64,000 bases of DNA. It comes from Diphasiastrum complanatum. Its lineage: Eukaryota; Streptophyta; Lycopodiopsida; Lycopodiales; Lycopodiaceae. The notes below the pieces were generated by a model, which was not told the DNA's origin, ran no database searches, and saw only the letters and a list, made by a program, of their open reading frames with translations. The position numbers were made by a program, and so were the translations under genes. Shown here one piece after another: positions 22,691-33,928 of the stretch (the first letter of the stretch is position 1; each line of letters begins with the position of its first letter). Where the stretch lies: the NCBI GenBank assembly GCA_029204225.1, contig CM055092.1, positions 69,114,229-69,178,228 on the forward strand, written 5' to 3'.

Positions 22691-24072
22691 GTGCTTGAGT
22701 ATTTTCCTTCTTCATTGGATAGGAAATCTTTCTTCTATGAATCCTACATCTATGGCAAACACTCTAGAAGCAAGTTTTCCAAATCACATTCTGTCAAAGC
22801 AAAGCATGTATTAGATCTTGTACATAGCGATCTTTGTGGTCCAATGCCAACTCCATCCTTGGGAGATGCAATTTATTTTATCATTTTCATAAATGATTAT
22901 TCTAGATGGTCTACAGCCATGTTCATTAAGCACAAATCAGAAGCCTTTGAATGCTTCAAAAGATTCAAGGCCATGGTTGAGACACAAACATCTACAAAAG
23001 TGAAAGCTCTCCAAACTGATGGTGGCGGCGAATTCCTCTCTAACAAGATGTCCGACTACCTGGCTGAACATGGCATTCGAAGACAGCTCACAACTTCTTA
23101 TTCTCCTCAACAGAATGGAATTGTAGAAAGGAAGAATCGAACACTTCTCAACTCATCCAGATCCATGCTACATCAAGCGCACCTACCTCAAAGTTTTGGC
23201 CTATTACGTACAGAACAGATCCAATACGAAAGTCGTCAGCAACAAAACTCCTTATGAAATATGGCATGGACACAAGCCTAGTGTAAGCCATTTAAAAGTC
23301 TTTGGTTGTGTATGTTTTGTTCACATTCCTAAACAGCTTAGGAAGAAGCTGGATCATAGGACAAATAAATGTATTTTTATTGGTTATCCTGATGAGCATA
23401 AAGCTTACAAAGTTTATGATCCATCCACCAATGTAGCATTTGTCTCTAGGGATGTAATCTTCCAAAAACATACATACTATGATTTTAAACAACCATCGAT
23501 AAACGATGCTATGTCATTTCATCCTATTCTACGTAGCATAGAGTCTTCCAACAATAATGTTTCTTCTACAGAACTTGCACAGCTACAGAAGCCGAACAAC
23601 TGACAATACTTGTCACCAGACCAGCCAAGCTAGCTTGAGCAGATTTAGAAAAATTCAAGAAGAAGCACCATCGCATTCTGTTCAACCAAATGTTTGCAGA
23701 TCCTCACGGACTCAAACAGTTCCTGAGAGTATACACCTCAATCATTCTGGACTTCATCAGAAGAATCAAAGACCCTAGCCGAAGCAATTAACTCCAAGGA
23801 TGCTGTGAAGTGGAAAGAATCTATGGAAAGCGAGTACAACTCACTTTTGACAAATCAGACCTTGACACTGGTCGACTTCCCCACTCACAAGAGAGTTATC
23901 GACAACAAGTGGATCTTCAAGAAGAAGATCAACTCTGATAGTTTTATTGCAAAATGGAAAGCATGGTTGGTGGCTAAAGGATTCAGTAAAGTCCAAGGAG
24001 TGGATTATCAAGAACATTGTATCAATTAATTTTGGACTTTGGCAAAACAATTGGACTTTTTTTAGGATTTTG
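22691..24072 (+). pseudogene. Ty1-copia integrase and start of reverse transcriptase (fragment)
   Basis: The integrase core reads DLVHSDLCGPMPTPSLGDAI, TDGGGEFLSNKM and YSPQQNGIVERKNRTLL (about 22800-23150). A frameshift near 23200 leads to TPYEIWHGHKPSVSHLKVFG. Another break at about 23600 precedes the RT start MKWKESMESEYNSLLTNQT (23805) and NKWIFKKKIN. Coding ends at VQGVDYQE (about 24015), just before a long CT repeat; the catalytic RT part and RNase H are absent. Confidence 0.88.
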
Positions 24073-25163
<1,091 letters not shown>

Positions 25164-25890
25164 CTAGAATAGATATTGATCGACATCATATCCATGTTTC
25201 TTTACCATCTTTTTTGCCTTGGTTTTCCATGCATAAATCACAGCATCAATATCTACATCTTCTACACCATCATTGTTTGGAACCCAATCTTTTGAAAGAC
25301 AGTCTTCGTATAATTCTTTGTTGTCAATTGGATTGTTTCCATGTCTTCGAGTGGATTTAGGTTCATACCATAATGCTTTGAGTGAAGTGACCATACCATC
25401 AGCATCGGTCCCTACTCCGACTATCTTTGCCATCCAAAATGAGGCTCCCACTGCAACATCCTCATCTAGAGGTCGTATTGCAACAAATTTGCACATTGCA
25501 ACCTCTCTACTGGGTATGAATTCCGATAATGGTGCATCTTCTTTTCGTTTGCAATAACGACGAGGTAAGAGTACTATTGTATCCATTTCGGCTTCAGTGT
25601 TCACACTAGAAGGCATGCATCCTAAAGGTTGAAAAGCAATCGTAAAAGATTGTGGCCAAAAAGTTGTTTGGTTGTATGTTGATAGTGGCAAATTCTTTTG
25701 TTTTGTGATGTACTCAAGAAGTTTTTTGGTTTCAAATGAGAAATTTTGATCTTTGTATTATGGATACTTCTCGCACATATATTGTCCATATTTATGAAAG
25801 GATATCAATCTTTTAATCTCATCATTGTCCAGTTCATTTGTGAGTGCCAAAATGACCGCTTCCTCTTTTGAAGGCAAAGAGTGCAACAAT
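25164..25890 (-). CDS. Terminal exon of an unrecognised protein, one in-frame stop
   Basis: After an acceptor-like CCTTTCAG at about 25890, the minus strand reads HSLPSKEEAVILALTNELDN and continues to a natural stop at 25164, about 240 codons. The only interruption is a TAA after CEKYP near 25757. The C-terminal half has FVAIRPLDEDVAVGASFWMA, LKALWYEPKS and DNKELYEDCLSKDWVPN, ending in a lysine-rich segment (WKTKAKKMVKKHGYD). The mid-part (FWMAKIVGVGTDADGMVTSL ... LWYEP) resembles in style the small beta-barrel tails found in some plant transposon proteins, but I cannot assign a family. It sits beside a gypsy LTR. Pseudogene or transposon ORF is likely. Confidence 0.5.
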
Positions 25891-25990
25891 CTGAAAGGTT
25901 CACTATAAAGTCCTCACAACAGGATTCTAGTCTAAGCATACCATACAAAGCAACAACACATGGGAACCGGAGGTTAAACCAACCCAACCA

Positions 25991-26367
25991 AATCTAGATC
26001 GTACGGATCTAGCCCCCAAGCTATGGATCAATCTGAGTCATGGAAAGAGGAGTCACACCAGCAGCATGTAGCTACTCATCGCAAATCAAGCATACACTAG
26101 TGAGAGCCCAACAGGTATACCCTCCAAGGCCCGTGCACCACTAGTAGTGCACTGTAACACCTCACTGGACACCTCTGCAGCCTATCTGGGCCACATCATC
26201 CAGTTTTTTAATGACTCACTGATAGACCCATACCAACTCCACCACCATGTGTTTAGGCCTACAACCATTAATTATGACCATGTACACATAAGGGCCCCAA
26301 TTCCCTTATAGTCACAATTAACTTACGGGTTGTTGGTCTACCGGTCCCTAGCGTCATGAGCATGGCA
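25991..26367 (-). repeat. 3' LTR of gypsy element 2 (left end uncertain)
   Basis: In the minus direction the polypurine tract AAGGGGGGAAGAA (about 26368-26380) precedes TGCCATGCTCATGACG, the LTR start. The distal end is not resolved; it lies before the exon acceptor at about 25890. This LTR differs in sequence from that of gypsy 1. Confidence 0.6.
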
Positions 26368-26389
26368 TTCTTCCCCCCTTATTCAAGTT

Positions 26390-27660
26390 CTGTCCTCAGA
26401 ACTTAAAATTGGGAAAGTTCCTCCTTAAGCTTCCTTCCTGTTCCCAGGAATCGTCATCGTCTGTACATCCCCTCCATCGAACCAGATGCTTGGTAACTAT
26501 ACGATTTCTCAATCGTTTAGTTCTTGTATCCAAGATCTTTTTGGGTTCAAGACGAGATACACTGATGATTTATCCAGCAGGTCCAACTGATCTCCAGATC
26601 CAAGATGCTCTCCTTCACGTAGACTCTTTTTGAGACGACTAACGTGAAATACGGGATGCACTTGTTATCCTTCCGGGAGTTCCAATTGGTAAGCTAAGGA
26701 TCCGATCTTTTTCAAGATCTTAAACAATCCTCTATATCTAGGGGACAACTTATAATGCTTGTCGGTACGCATTACACTTGAATCCTTCGGGATTCTCAAA
26801 TATACCCAATCTCCCACTTGGAAGTATCTGGGTGATCTTTTCAAATTTTCATAATGTTTGTCCCTATCTTGGGCACTGTGGACATTTTCACGTGCAATCC
26901 GTAGCATTTCCTACATATCGTATAGGAAATTCGCTACTTTCTAAACTTGATCAACCAAGTCTCAACCGCGATGGGTGACCTAGGCTCAAAACCGTACATA
27001 AGCATAAACGGGCTATAACCGGTAGTCGGGTGCTTACTACTATTGTAGGCAAACTCGATCAATGGAAGGTACTTTTCCCAATCAGATTGCCATCTGAAAA
27101 CATATGCCCGAAGCATTTGTTCCATCGTCTGATTTGTTCTTTCCGTCTGTCCATCCGTCTCAAGATGATCAGAAGAACCCAAGCTCAGTGTCGTCTCTAG
27201 TTTAGCAAATACGACCGACCAAAAGTGACCGGTGAACTTCGGATTGTGATTGCTCACAATATCACTTGGTAATCCGTAAAGCCTAAACAGATGCTCTACA
27301 AATATCTGAGCTAAATCAGAAGCCTTCGCGGTGGTCTTTACCGGAATAAACGTAGCCAATTTGGTAAGACGGTCGACCACAACCCAAATTGCATCATGTT
27401 GTTTATTCATCCACGGTAACCCAACCACGAAATCCATGGAAATACTATCCCATCTCTTATCAGGGATATCCAATGGATGCAACATACCGCCCGCCTTATG
27501 GCGTTCAGCTTTATTCAATTGGCATTAGTCACACTTGACCACATAAGATTCTACAAAGGGCTTGAGTTTTGGCCAATAAAAATCCCTTCGTACTAAATCC
27601 AATGTACGATGTATGTCGGGATGTCCTGCACATGGTGAGTCATGACATTCATAAAAAAAT
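26390..27660 (-). pseudogene. Ty3-gypsy chromovirus integrase and chromodomain (gypsy 2, 5' truncated)
   Basis: The minus-strand frame has the integrase zinc-binding region (CHDSPCAGHPDIHRTLDLVR, about 27650-27590), core motifs (WDSISMDFVVGLP, KFTGHFWSVVFAKLETTLS, TDGQTERTNQTMEQMLRAY) over about 27450-27110, and the C-terminal domain (LSPRYRGLFKILKKIGSLAY, HPVFHVSRLKKSL) over about 26780-26630, ending in a chromodomain-like tail (VRWRGCTDDDDSWE, about 26450). Few stops interrupt it, so it is younger than gypsy 1. The 5' part with protease, RT and RNase H is missing: at about 27660 it joins directly to the truncated end of an hAT element (copy A). The catalytic aspartate context SDIVSNHNPKF has N where most copies have D. 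Confidence 0.9.
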
Positions 27661-28436
27661 TTGAGGATGACCACGCAGGGCTCCAGGTACAGGTAGAGGT
27701 GCAGTATCACAACCAGTTGGAGCAGGTGTTGTTGGTTTGGCCTGCTTGGGGGCTGATGCGGAGGCTGATTGGGAGGATGAGGATGACGAGTCTTCCCCCT
27801 CGGATACACAACCCATGCCAGTTCCAGACAGGCAGAGATATCGGCTACGAGAGTCAGCTCGGGGCCTTGAGTTGTCTCCAGAGCATTCGTCTGAGTCAGA
27901 GCCAGAGCATTGATTGTGGCTCTGTTGTTTTAGTTTCAGTAGTTTGTCTCTAGCAGACGGTCTACCATTGTACTCAGATGATTTTTCACATTATATACAA
28001 TGTTTGGCCTACATTATTTGCTGCACATTGTGCGTATGTCGCTCTATACATGTGATGCTTTATTTTATGTTGAAGAATTCTATGTGTGTGTGTGAATCCT
28101 ATTTTCATTTAATTTCGTTTGAAGTGAATGCTAGCTTCACATATATGCACCTACATCATGAGAACAACAATCACCCCTACACCCCAAACGACATTTCATA
28201 AACACATGTAATACATCTGCATTTAAAAAAATTACAGACATTGCATCTTACATGACCAGGCTCGCGTTGCACAAAAAACAACTATGTATATATTCAACCG
28301 TTGTATCAGGATAACATCACATATACTGTCATTTTTTTAAGCAGCCATCTAGTTATTTGCTGCACCATAAACTGCCGAAAACTACATAGCAACAGTCCGC
28401 CACATATGGGTGGACCTCATCTATTCTAAACATCCC

Positions 28437-28802
28437 TCACTGATCCTCCACCGACTCCTCGCCCTCGTCTGGTGCATTGTTTTGTCGCTCTTGCTCTGCC
28501 TCCCAGTTAGCCCGAGCTGCCTCCTGGTTAGCCCGACGTCTGGCTGCCCTTTCCCTGACCATGATGAGCTGCCGTCGTGTGAAATTCATTCCGATCTGCT
28601 CATCCAGATCCAGCTCGACAGCGGGGACAGGATCCACAGCGGGGGCGGGTGGCTCCGGTTCCGGATTTCTCTGTCGAGTCTGTCGCAGCATCTCTCGGAT
28701 ATCTGCCTCTTGCTTCCGATGCCTCTCGTTGTGCCTTCGGATATCTTCCTCAAGCTTTCTCCTGGCTTCGCCCTCGGGCTTCGGTGGTATGCGCTCAGCC
28801 AT
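28437..28802 (-). CDS. hAT-borne short ORF (ORF2), intact copy, 121 residues
   Basis: The frame starts MAERIPPKPEGEARRKLEED and ends DEGEESVEDQ. It is highly charged, with predicted helix and coiled-coil character (RRHNERHRKQEADIREMLRQ), a proline-rich acidic middle (PEPEPPAPAVDPVPAVELDL) and an arginine-rich helix (RRQLIMVRERAARRRANQEA). The start is chosen because MAE is shared with copies B and D; an upstream in-frame ATG at 28844 is possible. Copy D has the same ORF of equal length with two stops, and copy B has its first 32 codons. A TATA-like box lies about 170 bp upstream in every copy. It is convergent with the transposase. Function unknown; a DNA-binding or transposase-partner role is only inference. 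Confidence 0.7.
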   Translation of the reverse strand: MAERIPPKPEGEARRKLEEDIRRHNERHRKQEADIREMLRQTRQRNPEPEPPAPAVDPVPAVELDLDEQIGMNFTRRQLIMVRERAARRRANQEAARANWEAEQERQNNAPDEGEESVEDQ

Positions 28803-28972
28803 CTCGATCGACCTTCTCCTCACAGCACCCTGATCCTTGAACACCCTCTCACAGCACCCTGGCTCTCAAACAGCCTCTCACAGCCTGTCACCGGCTCTCG
28901 CTTGCTCTCTCACTGTCTATCACTAGCCCTCTCACAGCCTCTGAAAATGCCGACCACAATGGCATTGTGAGT

Positions 28973-28984
28973 GCCTATTTATCC
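28973..28984 (-). promoter_or_regulatory. Conserved TATA-like box upstream of ORF2 (copy A)
   Basis: GGGGATAAATAGGCAC on the minus strand is conserved in copy D (37096-37110) and, as GGGGTTAAATAGGCAC, in copy B (30001-30016), each upstream of the ORF2 start. Conservation among copies supports a promoter element, but the whole region is homologous. Confidence 0.5.
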
Positions 28985-29406
28985 CCACAGCCTGATCGGC
29001 CATGTGGATCCCCATCATCCCTCCATGTGCCTCCGTACCTGCCCCCATGTGATGCTCCCCCTGTGTTGGTCTCCCATTGGGCCCATGGTCTGCTCACCCA
29101 CAATGCCCATGTGCCTCTGTTGCCCCCATGTGATGCTACCCCCCTGTGTTGGTCTCCCATTGGCCCCTCGGTCTGCTCACTCGCAGTGCCCAGGTGCCAT
29201 TGCAACAGTCCCCTGCATCATGTACTGTACCCTCTTTTTTTACACCCAGATATGCAAAAAAAAAATTACTAAAAATATATTAAAAAATAAAAAAATATTA
29301 AAAATGGTACCGCCCTGGTACCGCGGATCCCAGGGCGGTACCGTACCGGCGGTACCATTGATATGGTACCGGCGGTACCATACCAGCGGTACCAGAGGGT
29401 ACTATG

Positions 29407-29438
<32 letters not shown>

Positions 29439-30492
29439 CATAGTGGCACGTGGTACCGCCATTATGGTACTGTGGTACCATAATGGTGGTACCGCGTTTA
29501 TGGTGCCGCCCTCAGACCAGCGGTACCAGGGCGGCACCACAAAAATGATATTTTTTATTATTTAAAAAAAAAAAATCCGGACCCAATTGGAGTGCAGCAT
29601 GTGGGGGAGCAGCAAATCCGGACAGGTACACCGTCACATGGGCACTGTGGGGGAGCAGACCACGGACCCAATCGGAGTGCAGCAAATCCGGACAGGTACA
29701 CCGTCACATGGGCACTATGGGGGCGTAGACCACGGACCCAATGGGAGTGCAGCATGTGGGGGAGCAGCAAATCTGGACAGGTACACAGTCACATGGGCAC
29801 TGTGGGGGAGCAGACCACGGACCCAATCAAAGTGCAGCATGTGCGGGAGCAGCAAATCCGGACAGGTACACCGTCACATGGGCACTGTGGAGGAGCAGAC
29901 CATGGACCCAATCGGAGGGCAGCATATGGGGGAGCAGTACATGGGGCAGGTACAGTAGCACATGGGATCATCAACAAGTGCAAATGGGGAAACAGGCTGT
30001 GGGGTTAAATAGGCACTCACGAGGCAGTGAGAGAGCCAGTGAGAGGATGTGAGAGAGAGGTTGTGGGAGGCATTGTGAGAGCCATTGAGAGGCTGTGAGA
30101 GCCATTTCGAGAAACAGGGTGTCGTGAGATGGCGGAGCGCATACCATCGAGGCCTGAGGGCGAAGCCAGGAGGAAGCTCGAGGAAGATGTCCGAAGGCTG
30201 GAAAATCCACAGCAATGGCCGAAATAGCAGTAGCAGGGGTGAAAGCGATCTGTGCAATGCGAAGACAGTGTGATGGCGAGGAGGGCCCGGACAGCAGGGA
30301 GGGCGCAAACAGGAACGCGATGGGCAGGGAGAGAGATGAAGCGAGGAGGGGGAAATTAGGGCAAAAAAATATATATAAATATATTAAATATTAAAAAATA
30401 TTAAATTCTAAAAAATAATAAATATTGTGGTACCACGGATCAGTATGGATCCGCGGTACCGGGATCCGCGAAACCCGGTACTGCTGGATCTA

Positions 30493-30494
<2 letters not shown>
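29439..30494. mobile_element. Non-autonomous hAT derivative, copy B (GGTACC family)
   Basis: The 1056-bp element runs from CATAGTGGCACGTGGTACC to a right end whose complement is CATAGATCCAGCAGTACC. It lies in AT microsatellite (29407-29438 and 30495-30566). It contains GGTACC arrays at both ends, about four and a half tandem 77-85-bp units (29585-29940; GGACAGGTACACCGTCACAT and GTGGGGGAGCAGACCA), the TATA-like box and the first 32 codons of ORF2 (30129-30227, ending in TAG). There is no transposase, so movement would depend on a copy such as D. Confidence 0.8.
29585..29940. repeat. Subterminal tandem repeats in copy B
   Basis: Units of about 77-85 bp contain AATCCGGACAGGTACACC, CACATGGGCACTGTGG and GAGCAGACCACGGACCCAAT. 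Related units occur in copy D (36870-37060) and copy A (about 29000-29200). The repeats create long open frames in several phases that are not genes. Confidence 0.9.

Positions 30495-30566
<72 letters not shown>
30495..30566. repeat. (AT)n microsatellite at the end of copy B
   Basis: About 36 AT units directly abut the element end. Copies A and D also sit against AT runs, so either the family targets TA repeats or these expanded from the target duplication. Confidence 0.97.
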
Positions 30567-30571
<5 letters not shown>

Positions 30572-30776
30572 CAGACATGAGGGTCCGGGCCGAAATGCCC
30601 GCGTCCGCGTTTGCGTTCGGTGTCCGGACCAGGACGCATCCGGCCCCCGGACACGGGGTCGGACGAGTCTAATTTTTTTTAATTGTTTTAGCACAAAAAA
30701 ATAAAAAAAATCGACGCGTCCGTGGACGCGGACGCACCCCTGGCGCATTCGCGTCCGCCATCCGCTTCCTTAGATA
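30567..30776. repeat. CpG-rich inverted-repeat segment, MITE-like
   Basis: A 210-bp segment dense in CpG (GCCCGCGTCCGCGTTTGCG on the left, GGACGCGGACGCACCCC and GCGTCCGCCATCC on the right). The two halves are partly complementary around GCGTCCGCGT, separated by an AT-rich middle. It contrasts sharply with the AT-rich surroundings. No target duplication could be fixed. Confidence 0.45.
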
Positions 30777-30901
30777 TATATCATACATATGTATGTATGT
30801 AATTTTTTTGGTGTTCTCATGAGCTTTTTGTCCGAGTTGTAATATGTATCCTTTATTGGTGGGTGGCTTAGGCTAACTTAGGCTTTATGTTGATGTGGCA
30901 G

Positions 30902-31074
30902 GAGGATTTGGTACATATTTGCTTTCGATGGATAAGCGGACATATAATCTTATTGGACCTGATTATCCTGGAAATCGGGCAGAAGATGTTAAAGATCCAT
31001 CTCTGGGATGGATGACTGCATTTGCTTTTGTTGTTAGTATTGTGGGCATTATGGCACTTGTGCCTCTGCGGAAG
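30902..31074 (+). CDS. YSL: YSL exon (GGFG motif)
   Basis: Acceptor GTGGCAG precedes, donor AAG|GTAATTG follows. It encodes GGFGTYLLSMDKRTYNLIGP through SLGWMTAFAFVVSIVGIMAL to VPLRK, with one membrane helix. The first codon needs one base from a missing upstream exon. It ends in phase 0. Confidence 0.9.
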
Positions 31075-31164
31075 GTAATTGATTTTATGAGTATGTGTTG
31101 ATTAAGATGTACATGGCAATTAAAACTTGCATTATGGTCATTGTTCATTCACTTAATTTGTCTT

Positions 31165-31245
31165 CTAAGGGGAGGCTTAGTTGGTTAGCTTGGCATCCAA
31201 AGTTTCTTTGGTCCAAGGTTCAAACCCCCCTTGGAAACCAAGATG
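31165..31245 (+). mobile_element. tRNA-like retroposon with 15-bp target duplication
   Basis: An 81-bp insert is flanked by perfect 15-bp direct repeats CACTTAATTTGTCTT (31150-31164 and 31246-31260). It has a polymerase III A-box-like GGCTTAGTTGGTTAGC (31174-31189) and a B-box-like GGTTCAAACCCC (31218-31229) at tRNA spacing, plus GGAAACCA near its end. The short length and long duplication suggest a retroposed tRNA or minimal SINE rather than a functional tRNA; its acceptor stem does not pair properly. It lies in a YSL intron. Confidence 0.7.
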
Positions 31246-31947
31246 CACTTAATTTGTCTTATGTAAATGATGAAAATAACTCTTTTGGGTTCTTTTCTGC
31301 ATATTTATCGAAGAACTTATAAATCTCTTATCAAGTGATGTGAAGCTGAATATTGCATGATTGTAATAGAGCGAGGGATAAGGATCTGTTGGTGGTAATC
31401 TGCATGTAGGGCACAGTCATTGCAAGGCATCATTGACATAAGGGTAAAGTTTAGTTAGCATTCAATTCTCTGTTTCGGTATTTGTTGAGAAATCATTGCT
31501 CATATTTCTTGGATCGGTATGTACAAATTTAGTTTTTTTTGGCAGTTGTAGTTTGTCGTGCATTGACATGCATACCATTTTGCAACTTGAAATGTATTAG
31601 TAGCTCTGACAGCGTCTCTATCATTCCCTCTACTTTCTACTTTACTGACAGTAGGACACCGTCTTATGAGGGGTGGGCGGTGCCACAAACATATGTACAG
31701 TCTCTCTTGAACCTCAATCCCCACATTCTGATGTTACAACATTATTAGCATTTGGGCTGTTGGCTTGTAACTGGGACTGATACTGTTTTTGGTAGACAAG
31801 TTACAAATAGACTTTATGTCTCGGGCCCTGGGATCCCACATTTATTGTTCATATATTATTACTTTTGGCTTTGTTTCACAATATAAATAAGCCAAACAGG
31901 CCTCATTCAGTTTGTTTGATTGTAGAGAGAATTGGATTACTTTGTAT

Positions 31948-32718
31948 CACAGATCCAGCGGTACCAGGATCCGCGGATCCCGGTACCGCGGATCCATACT
32001 GATCCGCGGTACCATAATATATAATATTTTTTTTAAAATATTTTTTTTAATTTTTTAAAAAATAAAATAAAATCGAGTGGGCAATATGGGTATCAGCTTG
32101 AAGCTGTTGACGAGAGCAGTTCATTTATACAGGTTGCCGGTTCTGACGAGAGCGAACAGCCAAAGGACCAAGGGGATGCAAAACACCAAAAAGTGTGTTT
32201 TCGCTCAGGGAGTCAAACCCCAAATCATGAAGAGGTCGTACCGTCGGGGCCCCCCAAACCCCCTGCCGGGGGGCTAACGCCCCCCGGACCCCCTGTTTCT
32301 CGGGGGGCTACTGCCCCCCGTTTCTCGGGGGGCTACCGCCCCCCGAACCCCCCAAGACTTGCTGCTATATAGAAACTGTAATCTAGCCATCTCATAACCA
32401 TCATGGTCTCACAGTAGACCCTATACTAACAACCGTGCTCAGTAATGGCTTCTCCTCATAACGGGGGCCTTACAGATCTGAGCTCACGGTTAACTAGTGA
32501 CTACTAAACTGAGAGGTGCATTATCTAGTTGTCTAACACAATTTGTAGCTGAAAGCACCGGCAACCTGCATAAATGCACTGCTCTCGTCAAGAGCTTCAA
32601 GCTGATACCCATATTGCCCACTTAATTTTTTTTTTTTAAAAAAAATTAAAAAATGGTGCCGCCCTGGTACCGCGGATTTTTGGGCGGCACCATAATGGCG
32701 GTACCACGTGCCACTATG
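31948..32718. mobile_element. Non-autonomous hAT element, copy C, with nested foldback
   Basis: The 771-bp element is flanked by the 8-bp duplication CTTTGTAT (31940-31947 and 32719-32726), the hAT hallmark. Its ends read CACAGATCCAGCGGTACC and, complemented, CATAGTGGCACGTGGTACC. Inside is an inverted repeat of about 64 bp (about 32072-32135 and 32560-32623; TGGGCAATATGGGTATCAGC) enclosing C-rich runs (32240-32350) like those in the element at 13440-14414. No transposase. It is inserted in a YSL intron. Confidence 0.85.
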
Positions 32719-33555
32719 CTTTGTATAGATTATTTGCATTAATTTTCATTTATAATGTTGTTCTTTGTACTGATTCGATCATAGCTGAATATTATAAGTT
32801 TCCTTTCTTTGCAAGGACAATAAAACCTTAAGATATTCCTCTCTTATAGTATGTTGGAGACGAATAGTAATGGTGGCACCTCGTTGTAGGATTCCAAAAA
32901 TCATGGCAACCTGAATTTATTTCAAAGCAAGTGTCAAAAACACAAGTGTTAAAGCAAGTGTCAAATTGCTTTTCTTAAAAATCACTTATAAACTAAACTG
33001 TGGAAAAAACAGCAAAACTTGAAGCAGCTGATATTATAATAGAATGAACTTTCTTCTCATAGGAAGCCTGATCCTAGCTAGACTAGCTTGAAGCTTCCTT
33101 CTCTGAAGCTATTCTAATCAGATGATATTGGAAATTGGGTATGCCAATAACTTGGTTAATTTTTGAGTTTTGTTTGTAGAAGGCTGCTGAACTTCTGAAG
33201 GTCAAACAGTAAGTCCTTATCGTTGGAACTCCCAAACCTAGGGTCCTGCTGGTTAGGGAAAGTTTCCGTATGCAGTTTAGGTCAACTTGGATTTGTAAGG
33301 TGTAAAGCAGGGCTCCTTGATGAATTTGATGAAATTAGATCTACTATAAATGAAAAGCAGTTGAATGAAGAATGACTCTTTGATCAGAGCAATACTGAGT
33401 GCCACAGGCAACCTTGAAATACATTGACTTCAAACCAAATCTCTTCTGACGTTCTTCGTTAAATTGAAAAACAGCTTGTTTGTAACTTTGCATGCATCTA
33501 TTCTGGTATTAAGTACCATTAAAGTGATTATTTGACTTTATACTGAGTTGTGTAG

Positions 33556-33653
33556 GTGATGATCATTGAATACAAACTTACGTACCCAAGTGGCACTGCA
33601 ACAGCTGTGTTAATTAACAGTTTTCACACCACTGAAGGTGCTGAAACAGCTCA
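33556..33653 (+). CDS. YSL: YSL exon (TYPSGTATA motif)
   Basis: Acceptor TTGTGTAG, donor CA|GTAAGT. It encodes [20 protein letters not shown] then [12 protein letters not shown], the most conserved YSL signature. It begins in phase 0 and ends in phase 2. Confidence 0.93.
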
Positions 33654-33790
33654 GTAAGTAATATATCATTCACTCTGAGGTCAAAGTAGTGTCTTCTAGT
33701 TTTGCCTGAGTAATCTTTCAAACACTATCTGGTTAGAGAGCATCAACCTTTGGTAGTTTACTTAGAGTTGTTGATTGTGCAAATATGCAG

Positions 33791-33928
33791 GAAGCAAGTT
33801 GGGTCACTTGGAAAGGCTTTTGCTTTGAGATTCCTTTGGAGTTTCTTCAAGTGGTTTTTTAGTGGGATTGGAGACAGCTGTGGCTTTGATAATTTTCCTA
33901 CTCTTGGTCTGAAAGCTTATGCCAACAC
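33791..33928 (+). CDS. YSL: YSL exon (WSFFKWFF segment)
   Basis: Acceptor ATATGCAG, donor AC|GTGAGT. It encodes [20 protein letters not shown] then [20 protein letters not shown], matching the family sequence between the TYPSGTATA motif and the next membrane helix. Confidence 0.92.

Larger units (their letters stand above)
27661..29406 (-). mobile_element. Truncated hAT element, copy A (GGTACC family)
   Basis: The segment matches, inverted, about 36635-38410 of the larger copy D: transposase C-terminal tail (27661-27912), shared spacer, the convergent short ORF (28437-28802), subterminal tandem repeats (about 29000-29200) and the GGTACC array ending ...GGGTACTATG at 29406. The transposase 5' part and the second terminus are missing, because the copy is joined to gypsy 2 at about 27660. 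AT repeat follows the intact terminus. Confidence 0.85.

Noticed and set aside
28410-28970. 186-codon plus-strand frame opposite ORF2 of copy A
   Set aside because: It is the antisense shadow of ORF2. The MAER frame is the one shared in length and start by copies A, B and D.
29585-29940. CRISPR-like array
   Set aside because: Units are contiguous tandem repeats without unique spacers in a plant transposon; no cas genes and a eukaryotic context.
29587-30052. Overlapping frames of 100-138 codons in copy B
   Set aside because: Generated by the 77-85-bp tandem repeat; no conserved start, and the frames shift among units.
31165-31245. Functional tRNA gene
   Set aside because: Internal promoter boxes are present, but a normal acceptor stem and anticodon arm are not evident, and the target duplication marks it as retroposed.
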